Positions 26,915 to 35,594 of a stretch of 58,137 bases of DNA are shown here, one piece after another. Source of the stretch: JBHGBM01 sp041946965. GTDB taxonomy: Bacteria; Acidobacteriota; Terriglobia; Bryobacterales; Bryobacteraceae. The notes beneath the pieces were generated by a model that saw only the letters and a program-made list of their open reading frames with translations, had not been told where the DNA came from and made no database searches. A program made the position numbers and the translations under genes. The stretch lies in the NCBI GenBank assembly GCA_041946965.1, contig JBHGBM010000065.1, positions 1 to 58,137 on the forward strand, in the 5' to 3' direction. Each line of letters starts with the position of its first letter. The first letter of the stretch is position 1.

Positions 26915-28194
26915 TTGCGTTCCTCCCTGCCGGTGCGGATGCGGAACAACTCGTTATTGCCCGTGCGCGAGATGACGGAGAACTCGGAATTCTGGAAGTA
27001 GGGCGAGGCGTCCAGCTCCTTGAGCAGCGAGGCGGCGGATTCGGCTTCGCCGTTGATGATGGCGGAATCGCGCATCAGTTCGATGCTGGTGGCCCACACC
27101 GGCGGCGGCAGCAGCCGGGTGAGCTCGTTGAGGGCGTCCAGGTCGGACCTGGTGCGGGCGCGGAAGGCGTCCAACATGCGCGTCCGGCCGCGCGCGGCGG
27201 CGATGTTGCGGTCGAGCGCGGCGGCCTTGCGGGCCTCCGGTTCCAGCCGCGCGATCTCGGCCTGGATCTTCTTCACATATTGGCGGTCCGCAAACGCCGA
27301 GTAGCCCAGCGCGGCTCCGGCGCACAGGACCAACACTCCGGCCAGGACTGCGGTGGGCACGAACATGGCGCGGGAGTTGGAGACGCGCCGCTCGGCCGGC
27401 AGCACATTGGCGAACGGCGCCACCCAGGGGCAGGCGCCGGCGAGCGCGGCGGCGTATGCCGGCGCCCCCGCCTCGTCCACCTGCTGGCCGCGCGCCGGCA
27501 GGATTCCGGCGAGCGCGAAGGCCTGGCTGCCGGGTTCCAGCCGCAGTTCCGCCGTACCCAGCGCCAGGGCGCGCTCGAGCGGGGCATCGAACTCCGCGGA
27601 GAATACCGGGCGGGCGGGACTCTCGCCGTAGATCTCGATGGCGGCGCCCGTCCCCGGCCAGGCGGCGAGGAAGCCGGCGGGCGGCGCGCCGAACAGCCGC
27701 ACGGCCGCGTGCACCGCCGCCGCCGAGACCGTGACCGCTCCGACCGCGATGCCCGCCTCCGCGAACAGGTCCGCGTAACGCTCCACCGTCGCGCGGCGCT
27801 GGATGGCCACCAGCACGGCGCCGTTTCCAAGCGGCGACCAGCCCCAGGCGATCTCGTCGTCGCCGTAGGGGTGCAGGGAATCGAGTTGGAGCGCGATGGC
27901 AGCCGGCAAATCCTTGGAAGCCACTCCGGGCAGGGAGACCTGCCGGACGATCACGTCGGCGCGGGGGGCCAGCACCGTGGCGCTCAGGCGGCTTTCGCCC
28001 AGCGATTTCAGGAGGGCGGCGTACTCGGCGCCCCACTCGCCGGCGGGACGGCCGCGGAAATTGCGGATCGTGGCGCGGCCCATCAGTCCGGCGCCGGTGG
28101 GACGCACGCGCGCCACCGCAACCTCCAGGTCCGGACCGGCCATGGCGACTCCGACGCCGGCGCCGAAGGCCAGCAATTTGCGGTAAGAGTTCAA
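26911..28194 (-). CDS. gspL: GspL/PilM-PilN-like secretion platform protein
   Basis: A 427-residue protein that joins an actin-like cytoplasmic domain (about residues 1-250) to a membrane segment near residues 278-300 (TAVLAGVLVLCAGAALGY). A PilN-like periplasmic domain with a coiled coil and RLLPPPVWATSIELM follows. GspL recruits the secretion ATPase to the membrane platform. I chose the TTG at 28194, three codons into a region just after the gspK stop, with GGAG eight bases upstream. A longer open frame runs back through gspK and is not credible. An ATG 22 residues further in is the alternative. Confidence 0.75.
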   Translation of the reverse strand: MNSYRKLLAFGAGVGVAMAGPDLEVAVARVRPTGAGLMGRATIRNFRGRPAGEWGAEYAALLKSLGESRLSATVLAPRADVIVRQVSLPGVASKDLPAAIALQLDSLHPYGDDEIAWGWSPLGNGAVLVAIQRRATVERYADLFAEAGIAVGAVTVSAAAVHAAVRLFGAPPAGFLAAWPGTGAAIEIYGESPARPVFSAEFDAPLERALALGTAELRLEPGSQAFALAGILPARGQQVDEAGAPAYAAALAGACPWVAPFANVLPAERRVSNSRAMFVPTAVLAGVLVLCAGAALGYSAFADRQYVKKIQAEIARLEPEARKAAALDRNIAAARGRTRMLDAFRARTRSDLDALNELTRLLPPPVWATSIELMRDSAIINGEAESAASLLKELDASPYFQNSEFSVISRTGNNELFRIRTGREERK

Positions 28195-28195
28195 G

Positions 28196-29134
28196 CTATT
28201 GGCTCCACGCGGTGTCATACCAGCGCAAGATGTGATACGGGGCGTCGTAGCCCGCCGGCATGAACTTGACCATCGCTCCCACCGAGCGGCGGACATCGGA
28301 AAAGCGGCCGTCGGCGAGCCGCAGCCGGGCCGTGGCGCGCAGGGTGAAGATGGAATTGCCGCCCACGCGCAGCCGTCCCAGGGCGGGGCCTGCATTCAGA
28401 AATTTCGCCAGTTCGGCGTCGTTGGCAAAGGGCGCCACGGCGCGGCGGGCGACCACGGCGGCGACGATATCGGGCGGCAGACCCGCGGCGGCCAGCACGG
28501 CGGGATGGGCGCTGTTGGCGTCGAAGCGGTCCTGCGTGCCGAAAACGGAAAGACAGTCCGCGGCTCCCCCGCGGGGAGCCAGCGCGCCGTCTTCCCGCCG
28601 CTGGTAGGTGCCGTAAAAGATTTCTGGCGTCATGCCGGGCACGGACAAAAGTTCCTCGATCTCTTCAAATGACGCGCGCGGATGCTGAAAAGTCGGAGAG
28701 GGGGGGCCTGGAGTGCGCTGGGCGACGATTCCGATGGCGATTTCCCGCGCCCTCTCCGGCGGGACTTCCAACGCCACGAAAAGGCGGAAGAGGTCCTCCG
28801 GGCGCGCGGTGTTCACGTTCATCTTGGCGGTCTCGGGCACGATGGCGACGTGGACCTGGCCGGCGGGGAATTCCAGCAGATCGAAGGAAGCTGCCGTCGG
28901 CTTGACATAGGGCGTGCCCCAGCGGGCATTGAGCATGTGCAGGATGGTGCGCTCGACGCCCCCTGCGGCCAGGTAATAGGCGCGGGCGCCATCCACGGCG
29001 GTTCCGGCGCGCTCGACTTCGCCCCGCACGGTATTGGCCAGGGAAAAGGCCACGGCGGCCAGCGCCGCGGAGAGCCAAAGGACGGCCAGCAGCGCGCCGC
29101 CCTTAATCCGGGTTTTGGCTCTAGTAGTCGCCAT
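28196..29134 (-). CDS. gspK: Type II secretion minor pseudopilin GspK
   Basis: A 312-residue GspK with a class III-like leader: a basic N-terminus (TRAKTRIKGGALLAVLWLSA) running into a hydrophobic helix. The large globular domain carries MNVNTARPEDLFRLF and FDANSAHPAVLAAAGLP, the helix-hairpin-helix-like repeats typical of GspK. GspK caps the pseudopilus tip with GspI and GspJ. Its start overlaps the gspJ stop by 14 bases. Confidence 0.88.
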   Translation of the reverse strand: MATTRAKTRIKGGALLAVLWLSAALAAVAFSLANTVRGEVERAGTAVDGARAYYLAAGGVERTILHMLNARWGTPYVKPTAASFDLLEFPAGQVHVAIVPETAKMNVNTARPEDLFRLFVALEVPPERAREIAIGIVAQRTPGPPSPTFQHPRASFEEIEELLSVPGMTPEIFYGTYQRREDGALAPRGGAADCLSVFGTQDRFDANSAHPAVLAAAGLPPDIVAAVVARRAVAPFANDAELAKFLNAGPALGRLRVGGNSIFTLRATARLRLADGRFSDVRRSVGAMVKFMPAGYDAPYHILRWYDTAWSQ

Positions 29135-29864
29135 AGGCTATCTCCGGGGAGCGGCGGATGCGCACCGGCACGGTCAGGGTCACGGGCCGCAGGCGGGCGG
29201 CGTCTTCCTCGAGCGGGACCATTTCCACGCGCACGGCGGCGGGCCAGTTGTCCAGAATCCAGAGGGAGCGCCACATGTCCGGCGCTTGCGAGGGTGCGCC
29301 GGGTGGAGGCGGGCCCAGGTACAGGAAGCGGCACTCGGCCAGCCGGTCGGCCAGCACGAACGAGCGGGGCCCGGCTTCGATGGGCCGGAAGCGCGGAATC
29401 GCTGTGCCGGTGGCGGGGTCCGGAGTGCGGCCGAGGCACAGCAGGCCGGTGATATAGGGATTGGCGTAGGGGATCTCGTTCACCACCAGCCGCACGCCTC
29501 TGCCGTTCTCGCCGGGGATGACCAGGTATTCCAGGATCTGCGCCCGTCCGCGCCAGGCCTCCTCGAGCGAGTAGGAAGAAACGAAGCGCATGGCCCGCGG
29601 CTCGCCCTGAAAGAACGGCATGCGCATGCGCCCGCCCTGCTCGTTCACCAGGCACTGCGCCATCACCGGCATGAGCGCCGCGATCTGGCTTTCCAGAATG
29701 CGCTCCACCGAAGCCACGCGGCGGTTCTCCATCAGCCGCTCGTTGGCCCTGCCGAGCGCGTTCAGCCCCACCCGCATGGCCATCAGCATCCCCACCGAGA
29801 GCAGGCTGAGCAGAGATACGGCGATCAGCACTTCCATCAAGGTGACGCCGCGGCGGCCGCTCAT
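29121..29864 (-). CDS. gspJ: Type II secretion minor pseudopilin GspJ
   Basis: A 247-residue prepilin-like protein. The cleavage motif is G|VTLMEVLIAVSLLS with the conserved Glu at +5 of the mature protein, followed by a long hydrophobic helix and a beta-rich domain. Length and position between gspI and gspK make it GspJ, part of the pseudopilus tip complex. The ATG at 29864 overlaps the gspI stop by four bases. Confidence 0.85.
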   Translation of the reverse strand: MSGRRGVTLMEVLIAVSLLSLLSVGMLMAMRVGLNALGRANERLMENRRVASVERILESQIAALMPVMAQCLVNEQGGRMRMPFFQGEPRAMRFVSSYSLEEAWRGRAQILEYLVIPGENGRGVRLVVNEIPYANPYITGLLCLGRTPDPATGTAIPRFRPIEAGPRSFVLADRLAECRFLYLGPPPPGAPSQAPDMWRSLWILDNWPAAVRVEMVPLEEDAARLRPVTLTVPVRIRRSPEIAYGDY

Positions 29865-30283
29865 CGCACCACGTCCTCGGGCTGCAAAATGGTGGTGCGG
29901 TACGCCTCGAGCGAAAACGTCCGGCGCTGCTCACCCGCCGCCAGCCACCAGATTTCCAGTTCCACACGGTCCAGCACGCGCGTGCCCGGTCCGGGGTTGG
30001 GAGGGCCTTCGAAGGGAGAAACCCGCGCGCGCCAGCCGCCGCGTGTACCCCCCATCAAGGCCGGTTCGAACGCCCCCTCGAACACGGTATTGCGCGGCAG
30101 GCGCTTCTCGGTGAGCAATTCGTCCATCTTGGCGCGGGCCAGCAGCACCGCACGGTCGTTCTCAGTCAGGCGCGCGGCGTTGCGCATGGAAGTATTCAGG
30201 CCCGAAAGCAGCCCGACCACCGCGATGGCCATGATCAGGGTGGCCACCAGCATCTCCAGCAGCGTGAATCCGCGCGTTTTCAC
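29861..30283 (-). CDS. gspI: Type II secretion minor pseudopilin GspI
   Basis: A 140-residue prepilin-like protein with the leader VKTRG|FTLLEMLVATLIMA, cleaved by the prepilin peptidase (not in the window). It starts with GTG at 30283, sharing a GTGA overlap with the gspH stop. A longer open frame upstream lies in gspH and is a shadow. It would initiate the pseudopilus tip with GspJ and GspK. Confidence 0.85.
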   Translation of the reverse strand: MKTRGFTLLEMLVATLIMAIAVVGLLSGLNTSMRNAARLTENDRAVLLARAKMDELLTEKRLPRNTVFEGAFEPALMGGTRGGWRARVSPFEGPPNPGPGTRVLDRVELEIWWLAAGEQRRTFSLEAYRTTILQPEDVVR

Positions 30284-30756
30284 TCGACCCGCTCCACGCG
30301 CGGCACGCCGGTCATCGGGTCCACCCGCACAATGCGGCGCCCGCCGCGCCGGTTGGCAAGCTGCACACCGAACCGCGGCACGGCGCCGCCCGGCGCCAGG
30401 ATGAAGCTGCGCGCTTCGGGCTCGGGCTCCATGCGAGGATGCACGGCCTCGATGCGGATCCCTTCGGGCATCTCCAGCCGGCGCTCGAAGCCTGGCTCGG
30501 AGGAGCGCAGCCACAGAGCGTTCTCGCGCACGGAGACGGAGACCTCCACCACCTCCTGCCGGCGCTCGCAGCGGTTCAGCCCGCCGTTGAGGAAGCTGGC
30601 GATCGAATCGGTGGCGGAGGAGAGCCGTATGGTATCGAGCCCCGTGGCGACCGCGGGAAACGTGATCCCCACCAGCAGGCCGATGATGGCCACCACCACC
30701 ACCATCTCCAGCAGGGTGACGCCCCTATTGTGCCTTCCAACTGACGATATCGGCAT
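30280..30756 (-). CDS. gspH: Type II secretion minor pseudopilin GspH
   Basis: A 158-residue prepilin-like protein with the leader motif NRG|VTLLEMVVVVAIIG and the conserved Glu5, followed by the hydrophobic helix and a beta-rich domain (FILAPGGAVPRFGVQL) typical of GspH/FimT. Its start lies 32 bases inside gspG, an unusually long overlap for this operon. Confidence 0.85.
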   Translation of the reverse strand: MPISSVGRHNRGVTLLEMVVVVAIIGLLVGITFPAVATGLDTIRLSSATDSIASFLNGGLNRCERRQEVVEVSVSVRENALWLRSSEPGFERRLEMPEGIRIEAVHPRMEPEPEARSFILAPGGAVPRFGVQLANRRGGRRIVRVDPMTGVPRVERVE

Positions 30757-31165
30757 TCAGCGCCTCGCCGCCGGGCTGCCCGTCGGCGCCATAGGAGATC
30801 ACGTCGGGCTCGTCGCCGTGCTCGCCCGGATACTTGTAGACATACGGCCGGCCCCAGGGGTCCACGGGGATGTCTTGCGGCAAGTACGGTCCGTTCCACT
30901 GATGGGCGTCGGCGGGTTTCACGCGCAGCGCCTGCAAGCCCTGGTCGGAGGTGGGAAAGACGCCGGTATCGAGCTTGTAGGTGCCAAGCGCCGTCATGAA
31001 CGCGTTGATCTGGGCGCGCGCCGCGGTCACCCGGGCCTTGTCGCTCTGCTTGAGCATGCGGGGGGCGACCAATGCCGCGAACAGGGCGATGATGGTGACC
31101 ACCACCAACATTTCGATCAGGGTGATGCCGGCCCTGCGCCTGCGGTTTCTTTCGGGTTGCTTCAT
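30725..31165 (-). CDS. gspG: Type II secretion major pseudopilin GspG
   Basis: A 146-residue major pseudopilin. The leader RRAG|ITLIEMLVVVTIIA is followed by the GspG core DTGVFPTSDQGLQALRV and the calcium-loop-type DPWGRPYVYKYPG near the C-terminus, then ISYGADGQPGG. It builds the pseudopilus shaft. The gene begins two bases after the gspF stop. Confidence 0.95.
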   Translation of the reverse strand: MKQPERNRRRRAGITLIEMLVVVTIIALFAALVAPRMLKQSDKARVTAARAQINAFMTALGTYKLDTGVFPTSDQGLQALRVKPADAHQWNGPYLPQDIPVDPWGRPYVYKYPGEHGDEPDVISYGADGQPGGEALNADIVSWKAQ

Positions 31166-31167
31166 GT

Positions 31168-32382
31168 TTATACCGCCACTTCGTTGATGCTCGTGATGGC
31201 GAGCAACATACTCAGGATCAAAGCGCCCACCAGGACGCCCATCACCAGGATCACGATGGGCTCGAAGACGGCTGTGAAGCGCTTGATGGCCGAGCGTGTG
31301 TCGCTTTCGTAGATGTCCGCCATGCGGGAGAACATCTGGTCCAGCCGGCCGGTTTCTTCCCCCACCATCAGCAGGTGGGAGGCGAGCGGCGGGAACACTC
31401 CCACCTTGCGGATGGGCGCGGCCACGCCCTCTCCCCTTTTGACCCCCTGGGCTACGGCCCCGAGCGCGCCGGCGATGCGCCGGTTATTCAGTATGGCCGC
31501 GGAAATGTGGATCGACTGCACCAGCGGCACGCTGTTGGCCACCAGGGTCGCCATGGCGCGCGCGAACCGCGCGGTTTCGGCCTTGCGCAGCGCGTCTCCG
31601 AGCAGCGGCAGCCGCAGGCGGAAACTGTCCCACCAGAGCCGCCCTACGGCGGTGCGCGTGTAGAGGTGGAAGAACGCCGCGGCGGAGGCGAGCGCCGCCG
31701 CCGCCACCCACCACCACTCCCGCACCACCTTGCTGGCTTCCAGCATGATCTCGGTGGGCAAAGGGATCTTCATGCGCGATTCGGCGAACACGGCGGCGAA
31801 GCGCGGCACCACGAAGTTCAGCAGCACGAAGATGGAAGCCAACCCCACGGTGGAAAGCAGCGCGGGGTAGATCATGGACGAGATGATGTAGTTGCGCAGC
31901 TCGTCGCGGGAGCGCTCGAAATCGGCCAGCCGCTCGAAGACAATGCCCAGCGCGCCCGAAGCCTCGCCCGCCCGCACCATGTTCACGTACAGCTCGGAGA
32001 AATACTCGGGGTGGGTGGCCAGACTGTCGGCAAAAGACTTGCCGGCCTTGAGCACGCGCAGCACGTCGAGCACGATCATGCGGAACGCGGGGCGCTCGGT
32101 CAGCTCGCCGGTGATGGAGAGCGCGCGGTCGAGCGGCACGCCCGCGTTGAGCAGCGTGGAGAGTTCCTGGGTGAAGAAGAGGACGTCGCGGCGCCGCCCG
32201 CCTCCGAACCGCGGCAGCCGCAGCTCGAAGCCCGAGCTTTTCGGCTGGGCGCCCACGTAAACCGGCGTGAGTCCCTGGCGGCGCAGCTCGCGCGCCACGG
32301 CCTTATCGGATTCGCCGTGCAGGCTGCCGGTGCGGAGTTTCCCGTCCGGGGCCACGGCGCGGAAGAAGTACGTGGCCGCCAT
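31168..32382 (-). CDS. gspF: Type II secretion inner-membrane platform protein GspF
   Basis: A 404-residue polytopic protein with two GspF domains (about residues 70-190 and 270-395) and three membrane segments. Recognisable parts are FFTQELSTLLNAGVPLDRAL, the central IFVLLNFVVPRFAAVF helix, and VGEETGRLDQMFSRMA with the C-terminal LVMGVLVGALILSML. It forms the base on which pseudopilins assemble and contacts the GspE ATPase. Its ATG shares one base with the gspE stop (TGATG). Confidence 0.95.
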   Translation of the reverse strand: MAATYFFRAVAPDGKLRTGSLHGESDKAVARELRRQGLTPVYVGAQPKSSGFELRLPRFGGGRRRDVLFFTQELSTLLNAGVPLDRALSITGELTERPAFRMIVLDVLRVLKAGKSFADSLATHPEYFSELYVNMVRAGEASGALGIVFERLADFERSRDELRNYIISSMIYPALLSTVGLASIFVLLNFVVPRFAAVFAESRMKIPLPTEIMLEASKVVREWWWVAAAALASAAAFFHLYTRTAVGRLWWDSFRLRLPLLGDALRKAETARFARAMATLVANSVPLVQSIHISAAILNNRRIAGALGAVAQGVKRGEGVAAPIRKVGVFPPLASHLLMVGEETGRLDQMFSRMADIYESDTRSAIKRFTAVFEPIVILVMGVLVGALILSMLLAITSINEVAV

Positions 32383-33808
32383 CAGAACTCCTGGGTCACC
32401 CGCATGACTTCATCCGCGGTGGTGACGCCGGAGGCCACCTTGCGCCAACCGTCCTCGCGCAGGGTGCGCATGCCGTGCTTGCGCGCGGCGGAGGCGAGCT
32501 GCGCGGCGTCCTGGTTGGCCATGATGCGCGCGCGCAGGTCGTCATTCACCTCCATCATTTCGAAGATGCCCATGCGGCCGCTGTAGCCGGAGCCGTGGCA
32601 GGCTTCGCAGCCGGCGCCGCGCCAGGTTTCGATGAGCTGGCCGTCGGGCGCCGTGCGTCTGCCCGCCAGCGCCTTGCACTCCGGGCAGATCAGCCGCACC
32701 AGCCGCTGCGCCAGCACCGCCACCACCGAAGAGGTGATCAGGTAGTTCTCCACGCCCATGTCGGTGAGGCGCGTGATGGCGCTGGGCGCGTCGTTGGTGT
32801 GCAGCGTGGAAAACACCAGGTGGCCGGTGAGCGCGGCCCGGATGGCGATGTCCGCCGTTTCGCGGTCGCGGATTTCACCCACCATGATGACGTCGGGGTC
32901 CTGGCGCACGATGTGGCGCAACCCGGCGGCGAAGGTCAGCCCGATCTGCGGATTGACGTGGATCTGGTTGATCCCGTCCATCTGGTGTAAAGCGTGGGCA
33001 GCGTGGAGACGCGCAGGTCCACCTCGCGGCCGAGGATCTTGATCTTGATGCGGCCGTCCTGCGGCAGGCGGCGCTCGGCGATGTTGAGCTTAGCCATCAG
33101 CTTCAGGCGCGAGATGATGGCGGCCTTCAGCTCCCGCGGCGGCGCCTCCTGGTTGTAGAGCACGCCGTCCACGCGGAAGCGCACACGGAATTCCTTCTCG
33201 AACGGCTCGATGTGGATGTCGCTGGCGCGGCTTTCGAGCGCCTGTGCGATCATGGCGTTCACCAGCCGGATGACGGGCGCCTCGCTGGCCATGTCGCGGA
33301 GGTGTTCCAGATCCTCGCTGGCCGCCGCGGCGTCGGTATCCGCCTCCACCGGCTGGCGTCCGGCCTCGCCGTAGTGCTTCTCGATGGCGTCCAGGATCTC
33401 CTGCTCGGCGGCGAGCGCCGTACGCACCTTGAGCCCGCAGAAGCCCCGCACCGCCGTGACGGTTTCGAAGTCGAGCGGGTCGGCCATGGCAATGGTGAGG
33501 GTGGAATCGTCCACCGCCAGCGGGAAGAAACGGCATTGGCGCATGAAGCGCGGCGAGAGGCCCTCGAGTTCGGGAGCGGTGGGCGGAGCCGCCTCGGGCG
33601 TCACCAGCTCGAGCGAGAGCTGCTCGGCGAGCGCGGCCAGCACGTCGCGCTGCGCGATGAAGCCCATATCGACCAGGATCTTGCCGATCTTGTCGCCGCG
33701 CTCGCGCTGGAGCTCGAGAGCGCGTTCCAGGTCTTCGGGCCCGATCTGCCGGCGCGAGATCAGCATCTCACCCAGCCGTTGCGTTCCGGCTTGAGGGGAA
33801 GGGACCAT
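32382..33808 (-). pseudogene. gspE: Type II secretion ATPase GspE, disrupted by internal deletion and frameshift
   Basis: Two open frames hold parts of one GspE. The first (33808 down to about 32990, 274 matching residues) has the N1/N2 domains, then ASDIHIEP and LPQDGRIKI, and ends at VSTLPTLY. The second, in another frame, resumes at QMDGINQIHVNPQIG (from 32981) and continues through Walker B and Asp box DVIMVGEIRD, the His box STLHTND, and the CPEC/CEAC zinc motif. The roughly 75 residues that normally lie between, including the Walker A motif GPTGSGKT, are absent. The product could not hydrolyse ATP. Either a recent inactivating deletion or an assembly or cloning error. Confidence 0.88.
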
Positions 33809-34332
33809 CAGTATTGTTCCACCTGGATGGCGCCGGCGGCCTTGCTCAGCAGCGACTGGCGTTCGGCTTTCATGACGATCTGGCCCGGGAGGCCGTTGCG
33901 GTCCTCCCAGCGGGAGTAAAACAGGGAGACGGCGAGCACGATCTGTTCTTTGGCGGGCACGGTTTCCAGTTGCCGCGCGGCCGCCGCCATGGTTTCCTTC
34001 ATGGCCGCCACCACGGTGGCCAGCCGCGCCAGCTTGCGCTGCCGCACGCGTTCCACCTCCTGCGGCGAAATCGTCTGGCGGAACGGGTTGAGCGTGGGCG
34101 TGACGATCAGGTCCACCTGCGCGGTGAACACCGCCCCGTAGCCTTGGAGGTAAACCCCCTGCGCGGAGCTGAGCACTTCCATGGGGTCTTCGAGGCTGAT
34201 CTTCTTGACGCGCTCGTTGAAACCCTCTTCCACCGCGGCCACTTCGGCGCGCTTCGGCCGGGCCTTTTCGTCCTGCGCGGCGTAGAGCGCCAGCGCCGCC
34301 GCCAGCATGGCGAACCAGGCGCGCGCGGTCAT
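33808..34332 (-). CDS. Secreted protein upstream of gspE, unknown function
   Basis: A 174-residue protein with a signal peptide (about residues 1-19, ending LYAAQ). The mature part is mostly helical with a central beta-like segment (GVYLQGYGAVFTAQVDLIV) and a charged helix EVERVRQRKLARL. No family recognised. It is tightly placed: its start overlaps the anti-sigma gene by four bases and its stop shares one base with the gspE start. It may be a periplasmic sensor or effector of the sigma/anti-sigma switch, which is inference from position. Confidence 0.75.
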   Translation of the reverse strand: MTARAWFAMLAAALALYAAQDEKARPKRAEVAAVEEGFNERVKKISLEDPMEVLSSAQGVYLQGYGAVFTAQVDLIVTPTLNPFRQTISPQEVERVRQRKLARLATVVAAMKETMAAAARQLETVPAKEQIVLAVSLFYSRWEDRNGLPGQIVMKAERQSLLSKAAGAIQVEQY

Positions 34333-34919
34333 CGCGGGGCTCCGAATTCGCTGCTCGCCAGCGTCATGCGGACCTGGTTGAAGCGTTTCTGCATCAGCGT
34401 CAACTCCTGGTCCACGGCCAGCTCGATGGATTTCATCTCCAGCCTGTGCCGCTCCTCGGAAGCGGCCAGCAGTTGGCGGGTTTTCTCCTCCTGCCGGGCT
34501 TCGGCCTGCCTCACGGCCGCTTCGGTGCGGGCCTGGAACCGGGCTTCGAGTTCGGCCAGGTTGACCGCCAGGGCGGGCGCGGGCGCCGGTGCGGGAGCCG
34601 GCCGCGTGGCCGCGGTGTACACAATGGCCGCCGAAAGCATGGCGGCGGAAGCGAAGCCGAGCCGGGCGGCCGAACCCCAGAACGTCCGCCAGAAACGGCG
34701 CAGCGGCGAGGGTTCGAACACCGGGTCGGAAACGAAAGCGATGCGCTGCGGGATTTCTTCGTCCGGGAGGCTCGAGAGCGCCGCGCGGGTGGCGCGCAGC
34801 CGTTCCATTTCCTCGCGGCAGGCGGCGCACGACCTGGCGTGCTGTTCCACCTGCCGGCGCTCCGGTTCGGCCAGCTCGTCGAGGATGTAATCCCGAAGAT
34901 CGAATGGCGAACAAATCAT
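34329..34919 (-). CDS. Membrane anti-sigma factor with zinc-finger domain
   Basis: A 196-residue anti-sigma factor. The N-terminal cytoplasmic ZAS domain shows HARSCAAC (Hx3Cx2C) near residue 28. A membrane segment lies at about residues 88-106 (LGFASAAMLSAAIVYTAA), followed by a Pro/Ala stretch and a long periplasmic coiled coil to the C-terminus. It would hold the adjacent ECF sigma factor inactive until a periplasmic signal arrives. It overlaps the sigma gene by four bases upstream and the secreted-protein gene by four bases downstream. Confidence 0.87.
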   Translation of the reverse strand: MICSPFDLRDYILDELAEPERRQVEQHARSCAACREEMERLRATRAALSSLPDEEIPQRIAFVSDPVFEPSPLRRFWRTFWGSAARLGFASAAMLSAAIVYTAATRPAPAPAPAPALAVNLAELEARFQARTEAAVRQAEARQEEKTRQLLAASEERHRLEMKSIELAVDQELTLMQKRFNQVRMTLASSEFGAPR

Positions 34920-35458
34920 GAGACACCTCTCGCGTGGAGGGGGGCCAGGTCGGATTTCAGAAGGTCCAGGGCGGTGTAGAGCCGCGATTTCACGGTGGAA
35001 ACCGGACAGCCCAGAATGTCCGCCATCTCTTCGAACTTGAAGCCCTGGTAGATCTTGAGCACCACGGCCTCGCGCTGGTCGGCGGAGAGCCGGTCGAGGG
35101 CGGCGCGCACGGCCAGGGACAGCTCGATGGGGTAGGCCGGGCTGCCCGCCGCCTGCGGGATGTCCTCAATGTCCGCCTCGGGGCGGCGCTTGCGGAACAG
35201 CGAGTAGGCCTCATTGTGCGCGATGCGGAACAGCCAGGGGCCGAACCGCGCCGGATCTTCCAGTTTCTTCAGGTTCTGATAGGCCTTCAAAAAAACGTCC
35301 TGACTCAGGTCCAGAGCGTCCTCGCGGTTGTTCAGGATGCGCAGCAGGTAATTGTAGACACGCTTGTCCCAACGGGAGACGAGGGCGTTAAACGCCTCCA
35401 CCTCTCCGCGGCGGGCGCGACGGATCAGGTCGGCATCTTCGACCCCGCGAAAGATCAA
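34916..35458 (-). CDS. RNA polymerase ECF sigma-70 factor
   Basis: A 180-residue ECF sigma factor. The region 2 segment EAFNALVSRWDKRVYNYLLRI and DALDLSQDVFLKAYQNL binds core polymerase and the -10 element. The region 4 helix-turn-helix FEEMADILGCPVSTVKSRLY binds the -35 element. It heads the operon that continues through its anti-sigma factor into the type II secretion genes, so secretion is probably under its control, possibly with autoregulation from the 136-base region upstream. Confidence 0.93.
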   Translation of the reverse strand: MIFRGVEDADLIRRARRGEVEAFNALVSRWDKRVYNYLLRILNNREDALDLSQDVFLKAYQNLKKLEDPARFGPWLFRIAHNEAYSLFRKRRPEADIEDIPQAAGSPAYPIELSLAVRAALDRLSADQREAVVLKIYQGFKFEEMADILGCPVSTVKSRLYTALDLLKSDLAPLHARGVS

Positions 35459-35517
35459 TCTCCGGCTCCTTGTCTACAGACGCTCCGCAGGCGGAAAAAG
35501 TCGGACAGCCCTGCCAG

Positions 35518-35580
35518 CCGCAGATGCACGCAGATAAGAATGCCAAGATTGCGTCTGCGTTTATCTGCGTCCATCTGCGG
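35518..35580. repeat. Imperfect palindromic element with CAGATnnACGCAGAT-type arms
   Basis: The arms at 35518-35537 and 35561-35580 are inverted copies of each other, 20 bases long with one mismatch, around a 23-base loop. The arm sequence (CCGCAGATGnACGCAGATAA) resembles short intergenic repeats I have seen in many bacterial genomes. It lies between the phosphate acyltransferase stop and the ECF sigma start. It could be a dispersed REP-like element or fold as a transcript end for the upstream gene; no T-run follows on either strand. Confidence 0.75.
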
Positions 35581-35594
35581 CCAAATTCTTCTCC

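Noticed and set aside
32936..32990. Programmed frameshift in gspE
   Set aside because: A shift could join the frames but would not restore the missing Walker A segment of about 75 residues, so it could not yield a working ATPase.
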